Assembly: GCA_905221605.1 (NCBI GenBank)
Contig: CAJNDS010002384.1
Location: 252,501-316,500 of the forward strand
DNA: 64,000 bases
Reading direction: 5' to 3'
Origin: Symbiodinium natans
Lineage: Eukaryota > Sar > Dinophyceae > Suessiales > Symbiodiniaceae
Part shown: one piece after another, positions 12,113 through 39,300 of the stretch
How positions within the stretch are numbered: position 1 is the first letter of the stretch
How the letters are laid out: every line of letters begins with the position of its first letter
Translations under genes and position numbers: made by a program
Notes under the pieces: model-generated
Databases searched by the model: none
The model's input: the letters and a program-made list of their open reading frames with translations, nothing else
What the model was told of the DNA's origin: nothing

Positions 12113-13167
12113 CCACTTAGGAACGAGAAGTTGTGAAATGAACGAGAGCTGACCACTCTAAACACTCCAAAGATTCCCTGCCCTAGGCCTTTGTATCAAC
12201 ATATAATATATATATATATACACATCTGCTACGCTATACCTCTAGAAACACGTTTGATACATGCTTAGCTGACGTCTCAACGGTACACCTGTGCAAACTG
12301 AGGAGGGGGAGAAAGAGACTGACAGAGACAGAGACCCTAATCTTGCTGGTCGTCCCAGGGTTGAATTGAGGTTTAGGGTGGAGGTTTGTTGCCCTTTTTT
12401 GGCCTTTCTCTTTGTGCAGCTGCACTGCAGTTGGGCCGATGTCGGGCCCTAGTGAACTCGATGTTCTCGCAGCTCAGTAGCACAAATTCTTGCACCTGAG
12501 CTCTACCTCCTGCCCCTTTCCCCCTAAGCCTTGGTGGTGGCCTAATTAGGTACTTTACTTGAAAAGGCCTGGGTCCGGCCATGTCCCATCTCCGGAAGTG
12601 GTCTCCAGTACCCCAAAGCGCGATGAGAAACGATACTTCCCTCAAAGCGGGTGTTGAGATTGGACACTTTGTGTCTCTTGAAGCCTGGCCTGCGATTGGG
12701 AGCGACGGAAGCCCGCAAGTCGCAGGTGGCAAAGCAAAGCTGACAGTGCAGCCTGCCAGGTGGCATAGAAGAATCTTGCACTCCCTGAAGGCTCTGGCTG
12801 CATTGCAGGACAAGCTCCGGGACAGCCACTCGACCAGAGAGCCAGAACATTGGGTGATCACAGTTCCAATGATATGGCAGATCTGTGCATCGGTGTACAA
12901 GGAGAATTGTCAAGAAGGTGTAAGCAAAGATCATTTCATGGACACACAGGCGAGCAAATGGGATTAACGTAAACGAAACTGTAATGAACATCGACTGCAT
13001 CGACTGCGAGGTGTGGGATCTAGGTTTCCTGCTGCGACGAAGCGGCCTGATACCTTCACAAGTGAAGTCGGGCCCAAAACCCAAACCAGTGGGGACAGGT
13101 AGCTGGCTCGTCCAGACAGCTGCTGCTCAAGCACTCGAGCTGGCCATGCCTGGCCAGGCTTTCTTGC

Positions 13168-13228
13168 ATGCTTCAGGATGCTTCAGGACGCTTCAGGACG
13201 CTTCAGGATGCTTCAGGATGCTTCAGGA
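13168..13228. repeat. ATGCTTCAGG decamer, six copies
   Basis: Six tandem copies of atgcttcagg or acgcttcagg; the variable base is the T/C in the second position. Confidence 0.9.
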
Positions 13229-15495
13229 ATAGTTCGATGGGTTGCTGTGGAGAGAGGGAAAGACCGAGAGAGGGGACGCACTCTGGGGGCGCGCCTTGTG
13301 CGCGGGGGGGGAGGGGGGGAGGGGGGGGGGGGGGGTTTCGGGCCTAAGCATCACAAGTCGTACGCTGTGCATTGGTTCATCGGTTACCCCGCACGTGTTT
13401 GAAGGTTGAAAACTTTGAAAACTAAACGGAGCGAAGCCTTTTCCTCCCCCCTTTTCTTCCAGACGGTATTGCACCTGTGGTAAATACGCTGTTTGGTGTT
13501 GGACGTGGGGGTTGAGAGGATACTGTATGAGGAAAAGGGGGAAAACTTGTAACTCTGTCATTTCGACACTTAGGGGAAAGGACGTCAGCACCAATCATGG
13601 GAGGTCGGCCGGAGGACCAACAAGCAGCCGAACACCCGACCGGGGAACAGCTGGCCACCCCCTTTGAACAGCATGAGGGAGGGACAGGAGGATCTTAGCC
13701 GGGGTCATTTCCTCCCTGAACCACGGCAGTTTCACCAACCCGCGCCAGCGGGGAGACCGAAACAACCGACATGGCGATGCTGGTGACCTGGAATATATGG
13801 AATATCAACCCCACAAAGCGTGGTGGAAGCGCTCCGGGACGGGGAATCTCGGCTCGCTTCTGAAGGATTGCGCGCAGCGAGCATTGTCCTTTTCCCCCTC
13901 CTGGGCTGGCAGTGAAGGAGGGAATTCAGCACGCGGAAGATGATGGGTGGCACAATGTGGCGCACCAGCGCCGACAAGAGCCTCTCTCGAGCAAACGAGT
14001 CTGGACAAGCATGCAAGGACAAAAATGCATATCTGCACAAACTGCCATATAGATTCATATGTATTTGTAAGTGTGTAAGTGTTGCATGTATGTTCGTGCG
14101 TTTGCACGTCTGCATGTCTGTCCGTACGTGGAGAGAGCGCTCTCAGGGGATTTAATGAGCAGTTAGAGGGTGTTATGAGGGCGTTAAGGTTTTGCACTCC
14201 CAGTGCCTATGTGCAACGGAGGCGGCTGTGGCCGAGCTCGGCAATGGCAGGAACTTCTCGGACCACGTGTGATGCTTCTTCCTGGGGTCCCTTTGGAGTG
14301 TCTCAACTGTTGAAGCTTCGGTTTGGGTTTAGTTTGGGCCTCAGTTCCCGGCTAGTTCGCGGCAAGGTGGCTTTGATGTGAGTCCAAGGAACGCCGGCCT
14401 CTTTCACTTGCACAGGAGTCCCTTTTTTTCGCCACGCAGGCGCGGCCCAAGGATGCAGCGCCAGCACTAGCCCAAAGTGGCTGTGGGGCCGGCTCGTTTC
14501 ATTGATCTGTTATGATCAAAAAGATCAAATTTGAATCCGTTGGATGGCATAAAAGGTGCTGTCCTTCCTTGGTGACGGCCAGCCAATAGGCCAAGCCAAG
14601 ACCCAAAAGCTTAAACCTAAAGAATTTCCCGAGATATCCGAAACTTCAGAAAGCCCCCGACTTTGAAACACTTCACGATCCGCAAGGCCTCCACCATAGG
14701 TGAGCAGACGAAGCCACGAAGCACGAAAAAGGAGGCAAGTGGAGGCATGAAGCATGGCTTGTTGTGCCATGTTATGCCAGGTTGTGCCGCTTGTGCCACT
14801 TGTGACAGTTCGGCAGGCGATGGATGCGTGCTCAAGTGTGAGTGTGCTCGGAGGAGAAGTGGGCAGCAGGGCTCAGAGAGTTGTTTCATGCTAACGTGCT
14901 CCCGGTAGACACGAGTGTTGCTAGTAGCTGCCAAGTAGCCCTCGTCATCGTTCTGGTCAGTAGCGGCGGTGATAGAAGTAGTACTTGCAGTTGCGGCAGT
15001 GGTGGTTGCGGTGGAAGTAGCGCTGTGGCAGCAACCCTGGTGGCAGTGTTACGCTTAGTAGCAGAGGCATGCGGAGGAGTTCCGGCAGTAGGAGGCACCA
15101 GTACTAGGTTCACCTCGCGTTTGACCTCTCCTAGTTGCAACCGCCGACTAGCAACTCGTGTTGTGAGTGCATGCCTACCTCCCTCCCCCGCCCCTCCATG
15201 CCACGAAAAAAGGATACATGATGTAACGTTCTCGAGCAATGTAAAAACGCAGCCCTGTGTGAAACGAAGGCTTGAGCACAGGAGGCAAGTGGCATGTCCC
15301 TATCAACGTGGGCAGCAGTGGAGGCAGTGCTAGTTTCGTGTTAGCGGAGCGACATTGGTAGCAGTCGTCATAAAAAGAATAGTCGGAGCACGTGCTACAA
15401 GAAGCGGTGATGTTGCAACACGCGCTGTTGCCGACAGCTTTTCCGCAATCACAGACCTGACTCACGCCTGACTTGCATGATGCTCGCCGAAAAAA

Positions 15496-15657
15496 GTTGG
15501 CCCATGCCGTTGTTATCTGTTGTCCTGAATGTGTAGTGCGTGTGCTTTGCCGGGGGCAGACCCCAAGCAGAGGAAAGTTGGCCCATGCCGTTGTCATCTG
15601 TTGTCCTGAAGGTGTAGTGCGTGTGCTCTGCCGAGGGCAGCCTTCAAGCAGAAACTC
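15496..15657. repeat. 81-bp tandem duplication
   Basis: Two adjacent copies (15496-15576 and 15577-15657) are about 90% identical. The period is a multiple of three, so both strands stay open through it and give a repeated 27-residue translation. Coding is not demonstrated. Confidence 0.85.
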
Positions 15658-16076
15658 GCACGCTGCCATCCAGCTTCGTGTGTAGAGAGTCAAAATAGAA
15701 GAAAAAGAGGCCAGATTGTAGAGACTTTTGGCCGGGAGAAGGCCGGGGAGTGCCAGGCGCGAGTGCCAGGCGCGCCTCAGAGTTCGGTTGCTGCGATTGT
15801 CATGGGGCTTTTGCAAGGCTCAAGTTCAGGCCCGAACGATGTGTGGAGACGTGATCTGTTTGACCTGGGAGGATGAAGAGGCAGCTGAATCGGGCGTCTA
15901 CTCTTCCGGCAACTCGGCGGTGGTACTGTTGTGGGTATTGGTCAAGCGAAGAGGCCCAACGAGACTGAGGCAAAAAATGTTCTCCAGCAAGCGCCACCTG
16001 CCCGGCGAGCAATGAACCGTCGATCGACACTGGAGGCTGGTGTGCTTTCTTGTTTGGTTGCGGAAGTTTGCGCGTG

Positions 16077-16103
16077 TTGTGTGTGTGTGTGTGTGTGTGT
16101 GTG
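16077..16103. repeat. (GT)n microsatellite
   Basis: Thirteen GT dinucleotides, followed by imperfect gggcgtgctt repeats to about 16150. Confidence 0.95.
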
Positions 16104-16424
16104 TCTCGTGAGCGTGCGTGGGCGTGCTTGGGCGTGCTTGGGCGTGCTTGACGCCTGGGTGCCCGTGAGTGCCCGTGGGTGCACGTGGCGTGTGTGGGTG
16201 CGCTTGGGTTCGTGCATGTGCGTGGGAGGTGTGTGAGACGTGCGTTGGTGGGTCGATTCCCGAGTGATTCGTGGATGGGTGGGGCGCGAGGGTGGGTGAA
16301 CGTTTGCGTGGAAGTGTAGTCACGTGGTGTCTGTGGGTGTGGTCATCTGAGAGTGTATGGTTTTGTTGGCAAAGCTGCGCGACAGGGACCGAATCTGGAA
16401 GCCGGCAGTGAGCAGGCGTGATGC

Positions 16425-30895
<14,471 letters not shown>

Positions 30896-32467
30896 GTCGG
30901 CTCGGCATAGCTTAGTTGTCTGGTTTTATTTTTGTCAAAGAGCATGGTTCCTGGGGCTGCGGCCGGGTGTCAATGACCGCCCGCCTGGGCCTGAGAAGTT
31001 GCTGTTGCCGTATGCTTGTTACACAGTCAGGCGTACTCGCGTCGTGGAATGCTTTGGCCCAGCTGAGGTGTGCTCGGTGTGCTGGCATGCCTCTTCGGCA
31101 CGGGCTTCGAGACGCATGAGGTTCTGCTAGCATCTGCTAGCCAAACCAAGTTTGCCGATGGGTTTGGATGGGTTTGGTTCCGGCCTACATCAATGAGCGG
31201 CACTGCGCATGCAGGCCGCTGCGATCAATGCGATGGGGCAAGGCTTCATGGGAATGAGCGACGTGCCAGGCCGTCGTGAGATGAACTGTTGAGGCTTCAC
31301 GGCAGGAAACCCTACCAACCCAGCTTTCGCGCTGACAAGCTGAGATAGCACTGACCTAAACTGACGTCCGATTGACGAACGCGAGAGAAGTTCGCCGCCA
31401 CTTGTTGCCTTGCCACGCAAGGCAGCGAAGATGTCCCCAACTCAGCCCTTTCAAAGCAGTAAATTTTTCAAGGTAAAGGGACAGAATCGGGCGCAGCAGC
31501 TGGGCAGTGCGAGAGCGAGAGAGCCTGAAAGTGTTTTTCTCTGATGTGACACACTGCAACAAAGCATGAAAAGCCCAAGCATCCCCACCAGTAAGCCGTA
31601 AGCCAGTGAGGTTTGGTCTGAGCCAGAGGTTGGCAAGGAACCGGACATGGCCGAGGCAGATGCTGGGCAGGCTTTTTTTGTGGCTTGCGGGACTGCTTCA
31701 GCTAGATCGGTTGGCCAAGCAGAATGACAGCTCCCTCAACCCGAAACACAAACCCTCAAGGACCCTTTTGGGAACTTGAGCAAGAGCTCGTTCGTAAGCC
31801 CTGGCAGGCTCTGCACCGTCTTTGGGGGTCTGCTCCATGGCCGCCAGCTGGCAAGCCCGCAAGACCGCCCGTGGACTCCAAGGGGGGAGGCTAGGGAGCG
31901 GTGCTTTCGCATGACAGCAACAAAATGCAACAAACCAGAGCAGAGAAGCATGTATTAAACCGCATCCAGGCCTGGGGTTCGGTGTGGGCCTGGTGACCTT
32001 CCTACTGTGCCTCGGCATCGGCCTCACCCTCACACTGCGCCCGGCGCTCAGGACTTCTAAGGTTGCGACAGTGGGAAAGGTTGCAGTCTCAGAGCTCTGC
32101 AGGGATCCCTAGGTTAGGAGGTGGGGGGCGGCAAGAAAGGCAAGAATGGAAAAAGCCATCCACAGGCTTCCCTTTTGACTTTTCAACCTTTGTCTACAGA
32201 GTCTACAGGCATCGGCGCGAGGCAAACGAGCGATTGCAGTAATGTCGTGCTTGGTTTGCTTTCCCCCCCCAATCCCACCACAATTGCGGCTGCGGCTTCA
32301 GGCTTTGAGTCGTCAGGCCTGAGGGCCTGAGGGGCTTCCAGGCTCATAGTGGCTTCCTCTCCACCGCCCTTGAAAAAATATTCAGGGCATAGTTTCGAGA
32401 GCAAATTTAAAGGGAGGCTTTTAGGGCGAGCCTTCTGCTGTTTTGGCAGGGTCCCTTTGCTTTTTTT

Positions 32468-32471
32468 GGGT

Positions 32472-32528
<57 letters not shown>

Positions 32529-32705
32529 GGGGGCTTTTACCATACCGGGCTTCTCCTAACACAGAAGGGTCCACTTTCACACGAGACAGATGCAGCGGGC
32601 CAGCGCGGCCGGGGTCCCCGCTTGGGGGCCTCTTCGCTGAGAAGAAGAAGAAGAAGAAGAAGAAGAAGAAGAAGAAGAAGAAGAAGAAGAAGAAGAAGAA
32701 GAAGA
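32468..32705. repeat. (GA)n and (AAG)n purine tracts
   Basis: GA dinucleotides (32468-32526) and AAG triplets (32640-32705) are separated by about 115 bp of unique sequence. This is the same pair of motifs as at 5003-5107 but in the opposite order. Confidence 0.95.
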
Positions 32706-34582
32706 GAGCACTTTTCAGAACTGAACTGAACTGAGGCACTCCTGACGCTGGGAAAGCAAAGTTCCTCCTGCACTTCCAGGCAGAGAACAACTGAGAGCGC
32801 AAAAGCTCTCACGCAGATCTGAGTCCCTGTGTGCACTTCGCTCCCTTCTCGGTCGTCCTTATGTATTCAGGCCCTTGTTTTTGCAATCGCCTGGCGCCAC
32901 ATGCATCAGCGCGCCCGGGTGGCAGATCTGTGCAGGGATGCCAGGAGTTCTTGAACAGACCCGGCTGAAACACTCGAGGCACGAACCCAGCAAGCCTGCA
33001 CAAACGGGGAGAATACCTCCCGCCCAACGGTTCAGGCGTAGGTGCTGGGTCGTGGCTGTGTCAAGCTTCTTGTCCTGGCGGCAAAGCTGAGGAGCCATCG
33101 TGATGCACTTGATTCGCATAGCTATCCCGGCGCTCATGTTGATGCTTATCAACAGGACAGGTCCTCCTTACTGAGAGAGCCGAGATCAAGACACTCCTCC
33201 CAAGCCCTTCCCTCTGAGGATGCAGAGCTGGCTGTTGGAGCAAATCGGGCACCGGGATTCCAAGCAGCTTCTGCAGATGCAGCGCGGCCTTGCATGCCTG
33301 GGCTCTGGGGCTGAAGGGCCGCTTTTGGGAAGTTCGACAAAGTTCGAGGTGTCGAGGGGGACACGGGGACCGCTGAAGTTTGCATGTGCTGAGATGTGCT
33401 GAGGACTGGGCTAAGTCCAAAGCAGGTGGTGGACGGGGTGGTGGCGCCCTGGCATCGAGTTTGAATGGCAGCGTGCAAGGTGGTCAGTTGTGTCCCCGTT
33501 TGTAGCACGTCCCCATTTGGGCAGATCCGGTTGTCGAGCAGGATATCCTTAGCAGGTGCTTTCGCAGAGTGAGAAGGTGCTCCTGGCCTGGAGCTCTTTT
33601 GTCAACAAAACGCCATGAATCGACAGAAACCGGGTCGCTGCAGCCTTTGAGGAATACACTCTCAGCCTGGCCATGGTTTATGTTGTGGGGGCCTCGTTGA
33701 GCTGGTTTGGATGAGCGGGTTTGCAATGCGTAGCACCTGTGGCGTTTCTGGCAATTGCCTAGAGCTCTTCTTCGGCTTCTACACCTTGACACACACAAGG
33801 TGGAAACAAAGGTCTCGGTGTTGAGAACCTATTCTGACACCATTCTCATCTGCGACCTGAGGTGATGGTTTCCATGTTGTTCTTTGTTTGGCACCTTGGC
33901 CGCAAGAGAAACTTTCTGCCATATGGGGGCACACGGATGTGGAATTCAGGAAACTGACCGTGTGCGGAAGTCTTCAAGCCTACAAGCATGCACATGCACA
34001 TGCGCACTCGTGCCGGTGCACGCGCAGCTAACGCACACGCACAGCTACACGCACATGCACACGCGTGCGCACGGACACTGAATGCCCGGGGGGACATTCA
34101 CCCCATCCGTCCTCTTGCACGGAATGTCAGCCTGGGCACACGACAAGCCAAATTAGTCGTAATGTTGCACGGGCTTTTATGAATAGAACCTGCCCCCCCT
34201 CCCCAAAACAAGTCTGGGACCCTCTATAAAGAAATGCACCCGGGAGCCCCCCCCGAATTGGGCTGCCCGCGGGTTACCTGCCTATGACAAAATTTGTTGG
34301 GGGCCTCAGCTCGTAATGAAAAACCCAACAAGGTTTTATAGATGGAACTGGGCGGGCTCAGTGGATTCTCCACACAGCTACTTAGGAGTCAGACAAACCC
34401 TAAACCCCAAACACAAACCTTTAAGCAACAATAATCCCCGAAGAAAAATCTTTTGCCCATAGCAGGTGACCTCACCAACTGAGTTCGCAGAGTAAGCAGT
34501 CTACTGTTGGGGTTCTAAATTCATTTAAAGATTGCCGACATTCTGAGGACTGTTGCCGGGTTCCTGGGCTCCGCCTCCATTT

Positions 34583-34690
34583 GTCTCCCTTTGTCTCCCT
34601 TTGTCTCCCTTCATGTGGGTGGCTTTGCCGGGTTGCTGTGCTCCTCGCCTCCCTTTGTCTCCCCCGTCTCCCTTTGTCTCCCGTCGTCTC
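34583..34690. repeat. TTTGTCTCCC decamer-type repeat
   Basis: Imperfect tandem copies of tttgtctccc and close variants, interrupted by a short unique stretch at about 34615-34655. Confidence 0.85.
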
Positions 34691-34747
34691 CGCTGTTTCT
34701 TTGATGTGCCTTTGACTGTTTGGGGTCTTCGGTGGTGTGATTTTGTA

Positions 34748-34786
34748 AACTTGTGTGATTATAGACCCTGGCTCCACAAACACGGA
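34748..34786 (+). repeat. dispersed ~30-bp repeat, copy 1
   Basis: The words attatagaccctggctcc and acaaa, preceded by acttgtg, recur at 35511-35543. The copies are otherwise in unrelated sequence, so they may be the ends of, or parts of, a short interspersed element. Confidence 0.7.
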
Positions 34787-35373
34787 AGTTGCCCCAAACC
34801 CGCAGTGCCCTGCGTGCCCTGCGGGACGCTGCAAAACTGTGATACTCGTACCGTGTCACATGGGCTATGTTCTCAGATGGCTTGTGAGGGGCCGTGCCAA
34901 AGACCGCAAACCATGAAACAGAAGTTGAGCTCTCTCTGGCGTATATGGCGTTGCTCGCCTCAGTGCTTTAGTGGGCTGGGCGTCGGTCCGTCACTATTGA
35001 GGCCCACAGCCCCAACAAAAAGCACTGAGCACACCTCACAACCTTTGCCGATGTGTTGGCGTGGCTTTCTGGTTACTGGTCAGCCGCTTAACGAACAGTC
35101 TCCGTCGCACTGTTTGGCCGCAAGTTTGGGCCCCGGGACATCAAAGCTCCCTGCGGCGGGCCCACCGTTCGAAGATCTTTTTGGCTTCTGCGAGGGGTCC
35201 TTGGAACATGCCTTCTGGAAGGTGCGGCGGTGAAGGCTCTCTATAATCTAGCTGCACCTGTGCCCTGCGTGGGGGGACCAACAGTTGAAGATGTTTTTTG
35301 GGGTATGTTGAGGGTGCTGGGAAGAGGCAATCTCGAAGGTACGTTGGTCTGAAGTCCGAAATTGTTTTGAAAT

Positions 35374-35543
35374 CGTAGCTCAGAAATATCGCTGTGGTTT
35401 CGGGGAACCGCCTCTGAGACAACTTCTGCGCACGTGGAGTAACCTCTGTGCTAGGAGGCTGGGATAGCTTCTGACTTGTGGGGTAACAAACACGGCCGCT
35501 CAATTCTTCAAAACTTGTGATTATAGACCCTGGCTCCACAAAA
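35374..35543 (+). repeat. diverged relative of the 7.85-kb repeat, plus copy 2 of the 30-bp repeat
   Basis: Around 35374-35430 the order of words (aaatcg, atcgctgtg, cgggg, ctctg) follows the 7828-7880 sequence with many differences. At 35511-35543 the attatagaccctggctcc element recurs. Both may belong to one decayed mobile element. Confidence 0.5.
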
Positions 35544-36307
35544 GCCAGTGCAACATGAATCTGAGCCCGTCCCTGTCCGAACCTGAGCCTGAATACCCTG
35601 AACATGCAGAACATGGAGCGAGGCACGTGGCTGCCGAGAAGCAGTCGGGCTTCCGACATCTACTTCATGTCAGTGGGCTCTCACGTGGAGCGCACCTGGG
35701 TGCCAGTGAAGTGTGACATGTTGGGGCATCGTGTTTAGGTTTGATGGCGGTATCTTGCAAGCTCACTGGCCTGAGATCGACACATCATGCTGGCTGACCT
35801 GGCAGACGGTCTCTGGAACTTTTCATGGGCTCAAGCCAAGCAGAGAAGCAGAACACCCTACCACGGCCTTGCAGAAAAAGCATGTGACACTCTGTTCTCG
35901 TGCAAGTTTAGCCTGTGGTGCAATGCTTTCCACAGCGTATCTCTATGGCTGCATCTGTGCGTGGGGCTGAGTGGGGCCGAGGGGGTGAACATGCCAAGCT
36001 GCCAGAGAGCATCAGAGGTCCTTCGAAGTTCGTGCTTTGAGGCGGGTTTGGTTGCGACCACGCTGGTTATTGTCATCGACCGGTCCAGCATTCAGATGCT
36101 CAAGGGCCTGGATTGGGCCTCAGTTTTTCTTTGGATGCTGCTGGGCACCACGTTCATGCCAAGCTTGGAGTCTGCCAGCCGTAAGGTGTCTACAGGATCG
36201 ACTGACGGCCTGAGCCGACTGCAGAGGATTTACCTTTCAGCCGCTCGACCAAGCTGAACTGGAAGCAGCTGCTGGTACAGCCTTTTGAGATGCTTATGAC
36301 CTGGTAG

Positions 36308-39300
36308 GTCTACCTGAGTGCCATGATGGCGGACTGGCTTCAAGGGCCCTTTGTCTATGCTCTCTATGCGTCTTACGGCCCCTCGGAGATGCACTGGGAC
36401 ATCTGTGGATCAAGAGAGATTGCCGAGTTCTGACAGACTTACTGGTACGGGATACTAGGGTTTCGGGATGTTTGGCAATGTTTGGTGCGTTCATGGACGT
36501 CAGTTGAACCCTGTTGGGCTTGGCTTGTCAATGCCAAAGGCTTCTCGCGCGAGGACAATGCAACGCTGTTCGTCGCGGGCTTCGGTAGCAGCGCCATTTT
36601 TGGCACCTTCATTGGGTCAATGGCTGACAAGTATGGACGCCGAAGATTCGCTGCGCCCCAGCAAAATTTTCAATGCCCCCATCTGTGCTTCCTTGTTATC
36701 GAAGTTCCGAAGGGATCTTCCTTGTCTTCTGAGGCCCTTTACTGCGTGCTCTATTTCTTGCGACGGCCTAAGGCTTGGGGGTCGGGGATAGGTCAGGACG
36801 GCCAGGAAGCGGCTTGCGCTTGCTTGCGCTTGCTTGCGCCCCGCAGAAGATGGGAGACATTTGGAAACATTTGGAGACAATTAGAGACAAGTGGCTTCAG
36901 ATTCGACTGACCTAGCACTGTCGCCGCGACCAAGGTCATGCCTCACCAAGCATTTCAAGTGACTGGGCCACTGTTTTCTGCTTTTCACTCGTTTATGGAT
37001 GTGTGGAAAGCAGCGGTGGTCTAGATGTATACTGAAAGTCGAGCGCAATTGTAGACACCATTTCGGCTCGTGGAAGGAAAGGGAGCGGTAGTCAACATTG
37101 GGAACTGGAAATCAGTGGTTGAACTGATAAACGCGCAGTGACACCTATCGATCTGTTCTGTGATTTTCAAGAGCTCTTGAACTGCTACAGGCCGGAGCCT
37201 TCAAAGTTCTTAAAGCTCCGCCTTAACAACTGGTTCGCAATTCCTAAAGCATGTGAAAATGAATATGAATGCGGCACTAGTAGTCAAAGATTGCAGACAG
37301 CGAACATTAACCATTGCAATACACATATTGAGAAAGGCTCGTTTTTTGGTGACACGGTCGACAAGAATTTCCATGCAGAACAGCCTCCCAGTTTGCGAAA
37401 GCAAGTGCTAGTAAGGAAACTTTGGAACCAGTAAGGCGAGTGTAGCTAGTACACCTATTGCAAGTGTTGTTCGTGAGCATGAACATGCACATCATTAGCT
37501 ATTTGTCCCCATGAGAATCCTCACATAGTTCATGAAGGCTGAATACTGTACCCACGAGTTAAGCCCAAGAGCCCACAAAAGCCACATCACGTCCAATGCG
37601 GATTGGGGATGTTGGATGAGCGGTTGCACTTCTTCATCTGCTTTAGAACTTGGACTGCACCTAGCCAGAGCAGCTTCTTGATTGTTGGTTTCATTGTTCC
37701 CCGGGGCCCCCTTTGTGTTCTGAAGAGCCCTTCTTTTGGCCTGAGCTCCCCTCACTGAAACCAAGAGTTCAGGTCATCTGAGGCCTCATGCATTCTACGC
37801 ACTTCACGCACACATGTTCTTTCCTAAAGAATGTAAAGCATTCCTTCTGGCTGCTTCCGTTCTTGACCGCCGTTCGTCGCCGTGCAGCTTGCATGGGGAT
37901 GTGCCGTTGGAATTTCTACTATAAATATCACCATGCAAACTGATTACTTGCATTGAACTTGCATGAGCATGCTCACCTAAAGCCCACCTACACAACCTGT
38001 CGTTCAGAAAGCGATGCAGGATAATATTAAAGGAGCCTACCACATGTTCTACAGTTCTATAGCTTTGCAAGGAGATCTCGTTGCACACATTGGGGCTATG
38101 GGGGCTCTGGAGCGCACACTGTTTATTGAGAAACATGAATCACACAGGTCGACAGGGTTCGCAGCGGCCAGTAAATGAGGTGAGGCAGAGGAATGCAGAG
38201 GAGGAAAGTCTTAGCTGTGTTCAGGGTCACAGGGGATCGCCATGCAAAGCTTTGGGATTTCTGGGGGCATCTACTAGGTGGAACTACCTTTAAAAACCGG
38301 GCTTCCATGCTGGTGTTTTGATTTTCATCATGCCTGCTTGCATAACTGCTTTGCGTTGGAAAGGTCACTGGGCATGCTCCTGATTGGCCGCCTTACCGGC
38401 GGGATCGCCACCTCGCTTCTCTTCAGCGTGTGCCTTGCCGAGCACTTTCAGCGGGTTGAGGGTACAGCATGCCTGTGTGGTTGAATCACTATAGCCTTCC
38501 CACCCGAAACCCTCACGTCTTCAGTTGCAGAGCCCCAAGACGACTTCGTAGATTCCCTACAGGCTCGGAGACTAGGAGCAAAAGGAATTGGGAGCAGTTG
38601 TTTCAGCCGCCATTGGATGCATAAGTCAGAAATGCCACCGCCATCGTTGATAGGACGGCTGCACAAGTCGTACACCTCAGCCAGTGCTGTGCATCCAGAA
38701 GCCATGGACCGCTGCCTTCAACAGGGGCGCCACCAGTAGCCAGCGATCGCACCCCTCTCTCAATACTCAATAAAACGCATGGTGCGCGGAGTGCGACAGG
38801 GCGAGATACCCCAGGTAGTCAGCTTCCTGAACTTGCAGCGGGAAGGCGACGGGAGCCAAACCCTGAGCCAGGCTTCATCTTCTCAGCCGAACTTTGACAG
38901 GAAGGACATGCACCGATTGGTACGCCCTGAGAAGGGGGTAGAGCGTCCGGGCGCTCAGCCAGACGGCCAGATGTTCATCCCATTCTTGCCAGGGAAGGCA
39001 GCTGGTGGCAACCCAAGCTTTCGAGAGGCTCCTCCGGAATCACGCGAGCACGAGCTGCAGCTTGATGAAGCGGTGCTTGCAAGTGCGCACGCAGCCCTCA
39101 CCCGAGAAGTCAGAAATGGCAACGATTTTCGAGTCCAAGAGATTCTGCAAGTCACGCCAGGCATCAGAAAAGATCTGCTGCAGCGCAGAAATTCCGATGG
39201 GAATACTGTCCTGCACCTGGCGGCCAGTGTATCCTGTGAGCAAGGTGCCACAGTTCTTTCCTACCTTCAGTACTGCAGTGCGGACTTGGAGGCCAAAAAC

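Larger units (their letters stand above)
12113..16424. other. no firm gene
   Basis: Mostly unique sequence between the HEAT and kinesin genes. A + ORF at 12581-12967 has a helix-like section (residues about 60-110) but no known domain. A minus ORF at 15816-15175 has a short cysteine cluster (about 130-165) but no recognised fold. G-rich runs lie at 13300-13336. Confidence 0.4.
30896..36307. other. no firm gene; kinesin tail and transporter 5' end expected here
   Basis: Downstream kinesin exons should lie here. One candidate is about 31213-31260 (AAAINAMGQGFMGMSD, acceptor AG|G). Another helix-like reading is at 33218-33300 (WLLEQIGHRDSKQLLQMQ). A possible first transporter exon, with a membrane-like segment, is at about 36118-36190 (VFLWMLLGTTFMPSLESA). 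None has a confirmed splice partner. The 226-codon ORF at 34553-35233 starts in repeats and has no domain. Confidence 0.4.

Noticed and set aside
36244-36307. Upstream extension of the transporter exon (KLNWKQLLVQPFEMLMTW)
   Set aside because: In frame with the exon but separated by a TAG, which is itself the acceptor of exon 36308. Coding would need readthrough, and the family match is poor.
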